From Pampus argenteus (lineage: Eukaryota; Chordata; Actinopteri; Scombriformes; Stromateidae), in assembly GCA_036937835.1 (NCBI GenBank), contig CM072870.1, positions 4,432,001 to 4,496,000 on the forward strand: a stretch of 64,000 bases of DNA. The letters run 5' to 3'. Shown in pieces: positions 35,171 through 45,771 of the stretch (position 1 is its first letter; each line of letters opens with the position of its first letter). The position numbers were made by a program, and so were the translations under genes. The notes below the pieces were generated by a model, which did not search any database, had not been told where the DNA came from, and saw nothing but the letters and a program-made list of their open reading frames with translations.

Positions 35171-35722
35171 CAGTGGTGTGAATAAGTGTTTGCCATGTTC
35201 CTGATTTCTTATTTTTTTGCATGTTTGTCACATTTAAATTTTCAGATCACACTAATTTAAATATCGGATAATGATAACACAAGCAAGCACAAAATGCTGT
35301 TTTTATCATTAAGGGACAGCAAAATCCAAACGTACATGGCCAAACCAAATCAGCCATATTGGAGGGTTTTCGAGCATGAACCACCTTTTTAATGTCATGC
35401 TACAGCATGTCAATAGGATTCAGGTTAGAACGTTGACGAGGCCACTCCAAAGTTTTCAGAATTCATGGTTTCATTTATCACAGCAAGTCTTTCATTGACT
35501 GAAGCAGTAAAACAGCCGCAGAGTATCACACTACCGCCACCATATTTTGGTGTTACTTTTATGCAAGATATAATGGGACACACACTTTCAAAAAAAGTTT
35601 AACTTTTGCCTCGTCAGTCCAGCCTTAATGTTCTTTTTGCTCAGCAGTAGTTTTCGTCTTAAACTCTGTCATGCAAAGTCTCTTTGGTGAAGTCATGAAC
35701 GTCATGAACTCTGACATACATA
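35171..35722 (-). pseudogene. Decayed Tc1-like transposase and element
   Basis: The left terminus starts CAGTGGTGTGAATAAGTGTT right after TA (35169-35170), as in a common fish Tc1-like element. On the minus strand, 35410-35458 encodes TLEWPRQRSNLNPID, matching the Tc1 motif LEWPSQSPDLNPIE. 35524-35555 encodes the GGGSVI...GCF block, and 35600-35620 a DEAKVKL block. Their order is correct for a minus-strand transposase (DDE superfamily, cut-and-paste transposition). Large internal deletions and stops have removed the N-terminal DNA-binding part, and the right terminus is not recognisable. It cannot be functional. Confidence 0.85.
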
Positions 35723-35874
35723 TGCTATATGTATAATCATATATACAGTATATAAGGTGCTTTCACACAGTGAGAGGTTGCATTGTTTTCAGTGTAAACA
35801 CGATGGCAGCCTCACATTTGCGAAGTTTGGCAGGAGCTAGAGGGCGGCTGCTGCTCCCATGAATGATGTGCACA

Positions 35875-36120
35875 TGTATTTATATAGCGCTTTTCCAAAT
35901 GCTCAGAGACACTTTTACAGAGAAAGTATATAAGGCAAAAAAGACAGAGATTTAAACAAATGCATACAAGTATTGTGAACAAGGGAGATTTAACCAAAGA
36001 CAGTGAGAGCAGTAAAGCGACAGGAGGGGAGAGAGGGTGGGTGAATACTGGTGAATGAATATCAGGTGCTGAACGCGATCTTGAAGAGATGGGTTTTGAG
36101 ATTTGACTCGAAGGAAGGAT
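35875..36120 (+). repeat. Dispersed repeat, TTTATATAGCGCTTTTCC family
   Basis: TATTTATATAGCGCTTTTCC, AATGCTCAGAGACACTTTTACAGAGA and the distal GAAGAGATGGGTTTTGAGATTTGACTCGAAGGAAG follow a repeat common in fish and often found near genes. Class unresolved. Confidence 0.55.
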
Positions 36121-37004
36121 TGTGTTGTATTGCTTACCATTCTCTCTATTTTAAATTACAATCCCACATCTGTGTCATGAGATTATACTAGTTGGATAGG
36201 TGGATGGTTGGATCAGGCTTTGACTACATAGACAACCATATTTTATTTTTATTTTTATTTTAATTTTTTACTTTTCATGGGATTTGTTGACAATGACAAG
36301 AATATGAAAAATAGATAGTTGTTGGACAATTAGAACCAGTAGGAATCACAATGAGAATGGTTACAATTGGTGGAAAGTAACAAAGTACATTTACTTAAGT
36401 AGAACCAGCATTATATTTTATTTTAGCACTACCTTTGCTGTGATAGATACTGGTTTTACACTCACAACATACAATAAGTTCAGTATGAAACTATTTAACG
36501 GGATGTAAAGTAGCTCTACTTTGCCTAGCAACAACATTAAAATGCTGCTCACATACTAATATGTCAGTGATAATAGTAATACTAATTCTCTCAAGCAAAA
36601 GAAATGAATACTTTGTCTGGTACTGATGTTTATCTGATCATGAAGCAAAGGGTCTTCTTTCTTAACATAATTTGCTTTGACCTATGCCTTTTTGTTTGTT
36701 TTTTTAGACATCTGTTTTTTTTTCCCCTTTCCTTTCTTGGGTGTTACATACTTATCATTATTTGTCCATAGCCAAATTGTCGAGGGAGGATCTGTGTCAC
36801 CTTCTGGGGTTGCTGGTAGATTTGTAATGTGACAGCAAAGCTTGAGGGAGTATAAGAGTGAGATGATGAAGATGCAGGAGGAGTAAGAGATAAAAAAGAA
36901 AAAAAAAAGTGTTGCGGACGGTCAGAAATAGAGAGAAAGTGTTTCCGTGATGGATTACTAACAGAGCCCAGCTCACCTCACCAACACTTATTAAACTAAA
37001 CACT
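36121..37004. other. Non-coding stretch
   Basis: AT-rich, with ATTTT runs near 36240 and T-rich tracts near 36700. No gene. Confidence 0.4.
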
Positions 37005-37512
37005 CCCTCCTGAGACTCAGCACCTCCAAAGCTGAGGCGGACTGCTCCCTCTGGGTTGGGAGTGAGTTGGTTTTGTTCATGAAAGCAAAGCTCTCTTTAC
37101 CTGTTGGTCTACGGCCTCTACACTCACCTTTGGACATGAGGTTTAGGTGGTGACTGAAAGAAATGAAATCATGGATACAAACAGCCGTAATGAGTTTCCT
37201 CTGGAGGGTGTCTGGGATCAGCCTGAGAGATAGGGTGCGGAGCTTAGAGTAGAGCTGCTGCTCCTTTGCGTCAAAAGGAGTCAGCTGAGGTTGTTTGGAG
37301 CATCTGGTTAGCATGCCTCTCTTTGCTGGTAGTGTTCTGGTCATGTCCAACTAGTAGGAGACCTTGGGAAGGCCCAGAACATGCTGGACGAACTACATAT
37401 CCCCCAGGAGGAGCTGGGGGACATTGGCGGGGTGAAGGATGTCTGGGTTTCCTTACTCACTCTGATGCTACCATGAACTGGTCCCAGATAATCGGCGGAA
37501 AATTGATGGACA
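37005..37512 (+). pseudogene. LINE 3' remnant, reverse transcriptase C-terminal part
   Basis: CTGCTCCCTCTGGGTTGGGA and the following GTGAGTTG open the similarity. 37166-37240 encodes KSWIQTAVMSFLWRVSGISL followed by RDRV, matching the fish LINE motif 'RIQAAEMSFLRRVSGLSLRDRV'. Then come GTCAGCTGAGGTTGTTTGGA (LRWFGHLVRM region, one extra base) and the CPTSRRP...GRP region, ending with AATCGGCGGAAAATTGATGG, the usual 'aagcggaagaagatggatgg' tail. At least one large internal deletion and several frameshifts are present. 5'-truncated retrotransposon debris. The clade (RTE, Rex or other) is not resolved. Confidence 0.85.
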
Positions 37513-37857
37513 GACTCTTTCCAGTTGGCTGCCGGCTGCAGAGGTTTAAAGATTTCTGCTGTTCATTTGTGACCACAAATTAATTTGCGAGGACGAGATA
37601 GTTGCACACATGTCACCTATACATGAAAACTGGATACATCGATGAATCTTGACTGTGTACAAAGAGTGTTGGAAGTCCAAATGATGGCCGAAAAATTACA
37701 TTTTTGACCATAAGAAAGCAATAAAATGGGCTTTCTCCCGGTAATCATAGACATCAATTTGAGAAATGGCTGCGTGCAAATCTATAAAACTATAGTGCTG
37801 TGGCTTTCCATCTGTAGTGAATGGTTTGATATAATAGATTTTTGGCTGAGTTAAGTT
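37513..37857. other. Non-coding stretch
   Basis: No gene or repeat recognised. Confidence 0.4.
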
Positions 37858-38090
37858 CAGAATGAAATATCTTTACAACTATTGGACTGATTGCTATGAA
37901 ATGTGCTGCAGATCTTTATGGTCCCTAGACAATATATACTAATGTCACTTTATCCACAACTCTCCTTATGTCCTCCATTTCTCCATCAACGTTGTCATCA
38001 GTTAGTGGCCACATTGAAAACTAATGACATTTCTATCAATCTCAGCATGTAATCAAATGGTAGCATGCTAAACTATGATGGTGATTGCCA
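37858..38090 (+). repeat. Dispersed repeat, TATTGGATGGATTGCCATGAAAT family, copy 1
   Basis: AACTATTGGACTGATTGCTA and TGAAATGTGCTGCAGATCTTTATGGTCCC, later AAACTAATGACATTTCTATC, AATCTCAGC and GGTAGCATGCTAAACTATGATGGTGA, follow a long, very common percomorph repeat in the same order. Related pieces are at 49845 and, reversed, at 58205. Confidence 0.7.
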
Positions 38091-39543
38091 CACCGACCAG
38101 TACATAATTATTATTATTATTTTTTTTTTTAAAGATTCCTTCTGTCAATATGCCCCACTTTGGTTAAGTTGGATACAGGTAATGATGATTGTCTTCCACA
38201 CTCGTGGTGTCACAAATCACACGTTTTGGTGCATGACTCAACTCAGGTTTAAGGCGAGCACAGAGGAACTTTCCCCTTTCAGCAGATGGATGTGAAAACA
38301 AACTGCAGAGAAAGTGCAACAAGTAACAGGAAACAAAACACATTTTTTAATCGAGGGCGACATGAAGTTTACTTTCTTTCAAACTGTTAATAAAAAGCAA
38401 AACTTTATCTGTCTCACCATTTCTTCATGATGAGCAGCCACACAGAGCTATTCAGGGAGATATTTAGTAAGGATTTGTGACTTCAACAATTTAAAGTTGC
38501 ATTTGTTCATATTTAGTCCTTTATTTTTCCCAAATGTTGCTTTGACAAAGTAAATTGTCTCTAGCCATGCATGTGGTATATGTATTGAGGCACGTAAGCC
38601 CTCTAAAAGTCTTCTCAGGTTGCTGCTTGACGGGAGTCAGAACGCACATTTTAAACACCTGAACACTTGGCCACTCATAACAGCAAGTTGGGAAAAAAAA
38701 GCAAAGAACACCAAGGTTATCTTACTAATTTCCTGAAGAAAAGGTGTTTTACTCAACAGCAGTGAAACTTCACTTGTTAGAAAAAACATAGTTTTCCACG
38801 TGGTACCGAAGCTTGCTGGGTTTAATTTGATGACCTTTTTGATGACCCCTTATTCAAGACTTGCCAGGTTGTTGTTAGTTATTTTCACTGAAGCTTTATT
38901 ATTATTATTATTAAGACAGACAGACCTGTTGGGAGATTAAAATGTTGTTTTCACCAATTAAATTAATTTAAACTTTAAATTACTTTTATAGCAGTCATTT
39001 ATAGCGTTTGATTCTTGCATACGTGATACTAGTCTTTTATATCATTTTCCTTTGTGTTATGTATTTCCTACTTCATGTGATTCGTATATTTTCTTCTGTT
39101 TATGCCTTTTTGGTAAATGCCTTTACAAATTGTTTCTTTTATTTAAACAGCACAATAATATCTCCAGCTTCCTGACATTGTTTTGCACCTGCTGCTCTTT
39201 TTTTTTTTCCTCTCGGCTTTTTTCTCCTCTTAATACCATCTGACATTCCTTACCTGCAAGCAGACGCGGTATCACCTGTCGTCTATTCGCTTTTTCTTCT
39301 GCAACACGATCTGATGTGTCTTTCAAACAACAAAAGGGAACAGAGGAAGAGAAGGGGAAGGAGGAGGGAGAGGATGGGAGGCTGGTCTGCGGCACAGTAT
39401 CTCAGACAGTCCAGCACTTTCTTTGTTATCTGCTCTCCGTGTGGGAGAAAAGCATCCCACCTTCTTTATTATCATCAAGCACTGATAAGAACAGCCCCTG
39501 ACTACTCATCTCTGCACAAATGCAAGCTGATACCTTAAGGCTA
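38091..39543. other. Non-coding stretch
   Basis: ATT/T tract at 38106-38132, TTA array near 38897, T tract near 39200, purine-rich patch at 39335-39380. Overlapping two-strand frames at 39123-39538 are driven by that purine-rich patch. No gene. Confidence 0.4.
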
Positions 39544-39566
39544 TGTGTGTGTGTGTGTGTGTGTGT
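39544..39566 (+). repeat. (GT)11 microsatellite
   Basis: Uninterrupted GT array. Confidence 0.95.
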
Positions 39567-40394
39567 AAGGCCATGTCTTGAAGCCCAAAAACACAAGGGT
39601 ATATCTTTTCCTTTTATTCTCTAGATAATAGTGTTGGTTTGATTTTTGTTGAGGTATCAGCTACAGCTCACCACAGTACAATGGAGTTTAATGGCATTTG
39701 GATGGTGGCATTCAAAGTACCAAGAAATGACTGAATACATTCTGCAGCAATAGCTCTTGCCAAATAGAATGACATGGTTTCTTAGGAAAACCACAGACCG
39801 TGTTGTGCAGTTTCACAGTTGGTAGGCATGCTTTGGTAGGAAGTAGTTCTCATTCAAATGCTTCACAATGTTTGTATATCAGGATCTCCATTAGCTGGGC
39901 AGTCATGAAGCAGTCACTCTTCCTGGGTTGCACACAGAATCAAATGGATTTACATAAGTAAGCAGTATGAAAAATAATGGATCATGCATATTACAAATAT
40001 GCAAATAACAAACAAGAGCTCAGCTCGTCAAGTTGTGAGTAACAAAACAGAATTGCAAAAATATCCAAATCACAAGAAATATATGTAAGTTTAGTGAAAG
40101 GTTTTCTTTTAAGCAAAAATCCATCATATCATGTGATGTGATGTGGCTTCACCGTTTTGGTTTGCTCTGTGTTTCCAGAGAAAAAGCTATAAAAACCCAC
40201 TGTACACTACCTGTTCAGCCCCAAACAGACACAATTAGTGACATTATGCAGTTAAGAGACAGAAAACATTAAACATTGTATATTGGACTTCACCAGGCAA
40301 ACAAACATGACTCCAAATGAATGATAAGGTTGCTGTGCTGGATGTGGAAATGAGCAACTGTTTGCTAACAAGTTAAACATATCCACAAAGTAGG
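39567..40394. other. Non-coding stretch
   Basis: AT-rich. ATCATATCATGTGATGTGATG near 40125 is a small palindromic word. No gene. Confidence 0.4.
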
Positions 40395-40657
40395 GATGCT
40401 ACTAGGCTGGGACTAACTTTCACCATCCCCAACGACTGTCACTAAACGACTGTCGTTGGGCACATGGAGCGTTAATGAGCCAATGACATCACGGGCCATG
40501 TGACTGCCTCCACAGAGGTTAAATACCTGGGTTTCTACACCAGCTAGTTGGACTAGTCCCAGCCTAGTCAAGCTAGCATGATCTGATTAAGCCTCTTGGA
40601 TGAGAGGTGAAACGTCTTCAAAGACAAATAACCAAGTCCAGTTGCGTTCGATTTAGC
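40395..40657 (+). mobile_element. Fish repeat with GATGAGAGGTGAAACGTCTTC core
   Basis: The 3' part holds GATGAGAGGTGAAACGTCTTC and CAAGTCCAGTTGC, hallmark words of a very common fish repeat. The 5' part has a perfect 15-bp inverted repeat, ACTAGGCTGGGACTA (40401-40415) with TAGTCCCAGCCTAGT (40554-40568), and an inner 9-bp one, CCCAACGAC (40428-40436) with GTCGTTGGG (40452-40460). CCTCT/AGAGG forms a small hairpin at the core. I suspect a Penelope-like retroelement terminus, but the class is unproven. Confidence 0.65.
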
Positions 40658-42099
40658 AGAAAACGCTAACTAGCTAGCAAATGTCCTTTTAAATACAAAC
40701 AAATCATCTGAGAGTTAGGCAATTTGCTCCTGTTGTTCGTGAAGCTTTCTCCCATTCTTAAAACAAAATATAAATAATACAAAATATATTTATATTTGTT
40801 CACATGGAATAATGAATCGTGAAATTATTTTTATGTAACTGCTGGTGTGGATTTTAGACTCTTTACAGGGTGAATACAGGTACAGGGTGAATCTTGTATG
40901 AATAAATATTTAAAAAAGGAACCAGCAGAAATGTAGTGTTACCAGCGAAACCTAAAAAGGTAGAATTATGTAACATAATTTGAAATGTCCAAAGTCCATA
41001 CAATTGTACATCATTTTTAATTTTAATTTACAAAATGACAGCATTTCAGTATTCCTTGTACAGTGACGCATTGTGTACCTGGAGCATCTTTTGCATGTCA
41101 TACAATTTCAGAAGCTGTGAGTATCTTCCTTTTGAGAGCTGTTTGAGAGTCTGAGTTTGTCCCTGGAGTGATGTCAGTGGAGGACAGTTGATTCTTTGTT
41201 GTGCTAATTAGAACTCAGTGCAACACAACACATGCCTGGCCAGAATCCTCAGTGAGTAATACCTCTGAGAATATAGGGTTTTCAAATTAATAGATTGTTT
41301 GTTTTATGAACACAGAAGAGTGAATTTTAAAACAAAAGTAAATTAAGAGTTTGCATTTTGAGGTAGCTGTACTAATGTTAAGTCATTGTATTAGTGGAAG
41401 AGTGATTATTATTATAATACTACATGAGTGCTGTCATGATGATGATGATGACCAGGCAACTATAAAAGTGCATTTCTATACAAATGTGTTAAGCCCTGAT
41501 CTTTACCCTCATTAATTGATAATGCTGCTCGGTGTTTCCTGCATATTCATTTTGAGAGGAATTCTCCTCACATGTTTTAAATATTAAACACAACATACTG
41601 TAAGAAGGCATCAGAGTATAGTGAACAGAGAAAACTGCAAGATGACTTAAGATAGTCTTGTTTTCCCCAATATGACAAGTGAAAACCAAACAATCTAGAA
41701 TTCAAAACTGTCAACAATGTCAAATGTCGACATTTTCTCGGTGTGTTTTTGGAATACATGATTGTCATTGCTTTGTTTGAGGCTGAACATTTCCTCCTGC
41801 TGCCTTGTCTCTGTCTCCTTCTTCAGTTTCCAGGTCACAGAAATGTCGTCTCGTTTATATAGATACTGCCTCTTTACCACCTTCGCATTCTTTACATTTC
41901 ATATATCTGATTCTGACAGAAAGATGGAAATTCGACATCAACATAGAGCATTTTATGAACAGCATTCCAAAGTAGATGAAATATTGCCTGACGTGTTTTC
42001 ATTTGTAGGCCCCATTTACACTTGTCAAGTGTCTCATGGCTGGATAGAATCCAGTTGTGATTAAATACACTTTCATCAAAGGGAGGTAGTAATGTAACT
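40658..42099. other. Non-coding stretch with chance frames
   Basis: ATG/GAT array at 41435-41450. A 100-codon plus frame (41762-42064) begins before an acceptor-like TTCTTCAGTTTCCAG and has no known domain or donor. Minus frames at 41489-41880 overlap it. No gene supported. Confidence 0.35.
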
Positions 42100-42330
42100 G
42101 TTTGGCAAAAACATTTTGCTTGCCATCATTTGAGCTCGTTCCTTCTCTCAGCAATACACTTCATTGCTGTGACGCCCTCACACATTATTATTGGTGATAT
42201 TGTTGTTTGACTGCCAGTGTGATCCACTCATGTCACGATAATGCTATTTATTTTTTCCATTATCAGGTAATCTAAGGGATTACAGTTTGAGATTAAGTGG
42301 TAGATCAATGCATCGCTGGTTTGTCTCTGA
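42100..42330. promoter_or_regulatory. Candidate conserved non-coding block
   Basis: Complex sequence with TATTATTGGTGATATTG, CACGATAATGC and GGGATTACAG-type homeodomain-like words and no repeats. The regulatory role is inferred. Confidence 0.2.
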
Positions 42331-42385
42331 ACATGAGATTTGTCAACAGTAAGACAAAGTAACTAGCCTTTTCTTTTAAGGGTAT

Positions 42386-42560
42386 TTTCATACCTGCGTC
42401 TTTTAGTCCAGTCTTCAGTCAGTCTTTGGTTTGTTTTCCAACCTTGGTGCGAATCATTTGGTTCAAACTGAACACAATAACCACTTTGGTGTGGACCAAA
42501 ATAACTGTACCGAAGAGATGGTCTCTGGTATCAAATATAGCGGTTTGTTTGTTGGGGGAA
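42386..42560. mobile_element. Degenerate MITE-like fish repeat
   Basis: TTTTCATACCTGCGTCTTTTAGTCC followed by TTTGGTTTG, TTGGTGCGAA, TTTGGTTCAAACTGAAC and GGTGTGGACCAAA resembles a family reading 'tttcacacctgcctcgtttggtccgga ... ggtgcggaccaaa'. Borders are lost. A related region may be 62700-63135. Confidence 0.42.
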
Positions 42561-43490
<930 letters not shown>

Positions 43491-43651
43491 TTTGGCTTGG
43501 CATGTCTATGAGATGGAGAGACAAATATACCTATTTATCTATTTATTTTTAATTTAATGTATTATGGGGTTATATATGGTATGAGCCTTTATCTTGGAAG
43601 AACTTGCAGACGTTTGCAGTCAGACAGTGACCTTTACCTCTAATTCGGTTA

Positions 43652-43686
43652 GTGCGTGCATGCATGCGTGCGTGCATGTGTGTGTG
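43652..43686 (+). repeat. Alternating TGCA/TGCG tract
   Basis: Purine-pyrimidine alternating run of GTGCGTGCATGC-type units, 165 bp from the long GT array. Confidence 0.85.
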
Positions 43687-44652
43687 AATGCAAATATATA
43701 TCATATATGTATAGTACCATGTAAACATTTTAGGCTCTAGAGTAAAGACAGGTCGCTTTCAAAAATAATGCCATGAATAGTTTTTCAATTCAATCAGTTA
43801 CCTTCATACTAAGTTCAGTAAACAGAAACCTAAATAAAATAAATACTTGCTTGTCACTGAAGATAGTTCTTCATAATGTTTGAGGCTCATTGCAGCAGTA
43901 TACATTTGGGACTGATCAAATGCCTTTCTGATGGTATTACATTATGGATAAAAATCTAAACACAGTGCTGTGTATATATAGTATTGTCTGGTTTACATAT
44001 TAAGCTGTTAACGTTCGCTGATCACCAAGCAGGCAAATTTAGCATTAAGTGAATGAACTATCATATATATATACACCCTAACAAAATAAATGAACTGTGT
44101 AAAAACAGTTTTTCTTCCAAGAAAAAAATTGTTAATGATTGCAGGAGTTCTCAAAAGAACAAAATTGACTCGTTCTGGTTTGTATACCTATAGTGTATAT
44201 AGCTGTAGTACTATCATATTAATATATTATAATATCAGAGAAATAACAGTGAAACAAAGGAAAAGTGGAAGAATGGGCTGTTACTGTTAATCCCACCTGA
44301 ATAGTGAGTAAGACGAGGAAATGACAATCAAAAACCAACAGTAACAAACATATCCATCTATGTACAACTTGTTGTCAAAACCAACCAGTCATTTGCTCCT
44401 TCAACAAAAGCCTAACATTAGGCACTACAGTACACTACAATTTCACACCACAATAGCTTCTCTGTGTGGAAATAATGGAAGGACATCAGTGTTTAGGAGA
44501 ACAAAACTGTTAAAGGCTTCCAGTCCCATCCTAAAATTCTAAATAGGGAGTTTTGGTTGTCTTTTAGAACAAAGACAACAATTTAGACGACCTATAATTT
44601 TTTATGAATACACTAGTATGAATTTCAAAAGCTTAATGTTTCTTTTTTTCCA
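43687..44652. other. AT-rich non-coding stretch
   Basis: Several TA-rich patches and chance frames; nothing recognised. Confidence 0.4.
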
Positions 44653-45519
44653 GTCTCCTCCCTCCTATGACACATTTGAAACAGCCTTATCAAACCACCT
44701 GAAAGATCCTGCTGCGACAGGGACTGGCTTCATACTTGACTCAGATTTGTTGATTTCTCTGTGGGGGTACATTTTTAAAGATTACCAAGTTCACTTTAGT
44801 CAACGGTTTTATGTGACAGGTCATTGCTAATCCTGTCTGATATCACTATTTCACACACTGGCAGTACTGAAGCCAACGAGCTAGAACCTTCATACAAGTA
44901 AATGCTTTGTTTTTGTTGTTACAGCAGTAAAGCAAAATAGATTAAATACAGGCTATGTATCTTAATCACAACACTTATTATAAAGGGCTCTTTTTCAGTT
45001 TATGATCTCTCCTCCTAAGCAGGTAGTGCACAGTGGGTTTAGCTGAGCTTTTTCACTGAAAACAACTGTGGAGTCTATCTTTCACATTACCGGTGATTAT
45101 TTAATTGTATTGTTAATATAAAGAAAATGATTACAGCCGCTTTAATAATCCACGTAAATTCTGTAGAGAATGATAATATTAAAAATCTGCTATATCTGTT
45201 GATTCAAAGACTTGCCCCACTGTTTTACTTAGTAAGAAACAGCTTTGCATTCTGTTGTGAGTGTGAGTCAGTTTCTGAGATGGCGCATGTGAGTATACTT
45301 CAAAGGAAATGAAACAGTCTGCAACTACAGCACGCCCGTATATATGACAGGCAGTGTCATGTCTGACAACCAGCCACGACACAGAGCATGCAGTAAATTA
45401 AGACTTTAAAATGCCAGTTTAAGAGGAGACCCAATCCAGGAAATGTAAAAAAAAAAGAAAAAAAATACACACATACAGTAAGTGTACTCTTACACACGTA
45501 CACTGATCAAAGTGCATTC
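44653..45519. other. Non-coding stretch with exon-like start
   Basis: TTTCTTTTTTTCCAG ends at about 44654 and is followed by about 58 open codons beginning SPPSYDTFETALSNH, up to a weak ACAG/GTCATT donor near 44819. No family is recognised and the donor is poor, so no exon is called. Confidence 0.3.
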
Positions 45520-45720
45520 TGTGTCCATTGCCCCTCCCTCCCAGCAGCGCCTCTCCTCCCCCGTCAATTTGATAAATCCATTAGGAATCCATTACAGAGA
45601 CTTTATGAAAAGCAGCTACATTATTTTTCTTCCTGCACTGAGAGTAGCGCCATAAATAAACCCAGTGATGGTAATGACGGTCCTGAAGGGGATTCAAGCA
45701 GGATTTTTTTTGTGCGTGCA
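45520..45720. promoter_or_regulatory. Candidate conserved non-coding block
   Basis: CCCGTCAATTTGATAAATCC, ATTAGGAATCCATTACAGAG and CGCCATAAATAAACCC within complex sequence. CCATAAA is a CDX/HOX-like word. The regulatory role is inferred. Confidence 0.26.
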
Positions 45721-45752
45721 TGCGTGTGTGTACATGCGTGCCTGAAAATGTA

Positions 45753-45771
45753 GTGTGTGTGTGTGTGTGTG
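45753..45771 (+). repeat. (GT)9 microsatellite
   Basis: Short GT array, preceded at 45712-45741 by TGCGTGCATGCG-type alternating sequence. Confidence 0.9.

Noticed and set aside
41846..42064. Possible exon after TTCTTCAGTTTCCAG
   Set aside because: No donor, no domain, and overlapping frames on the other strand.
44654..44818. Possible 165-nt exon after a strong acceptor, SPPSYDTFETALSNH...
   Set aside because: The donor (ACAG/GTCATT) is weak and no protein family is recognised.
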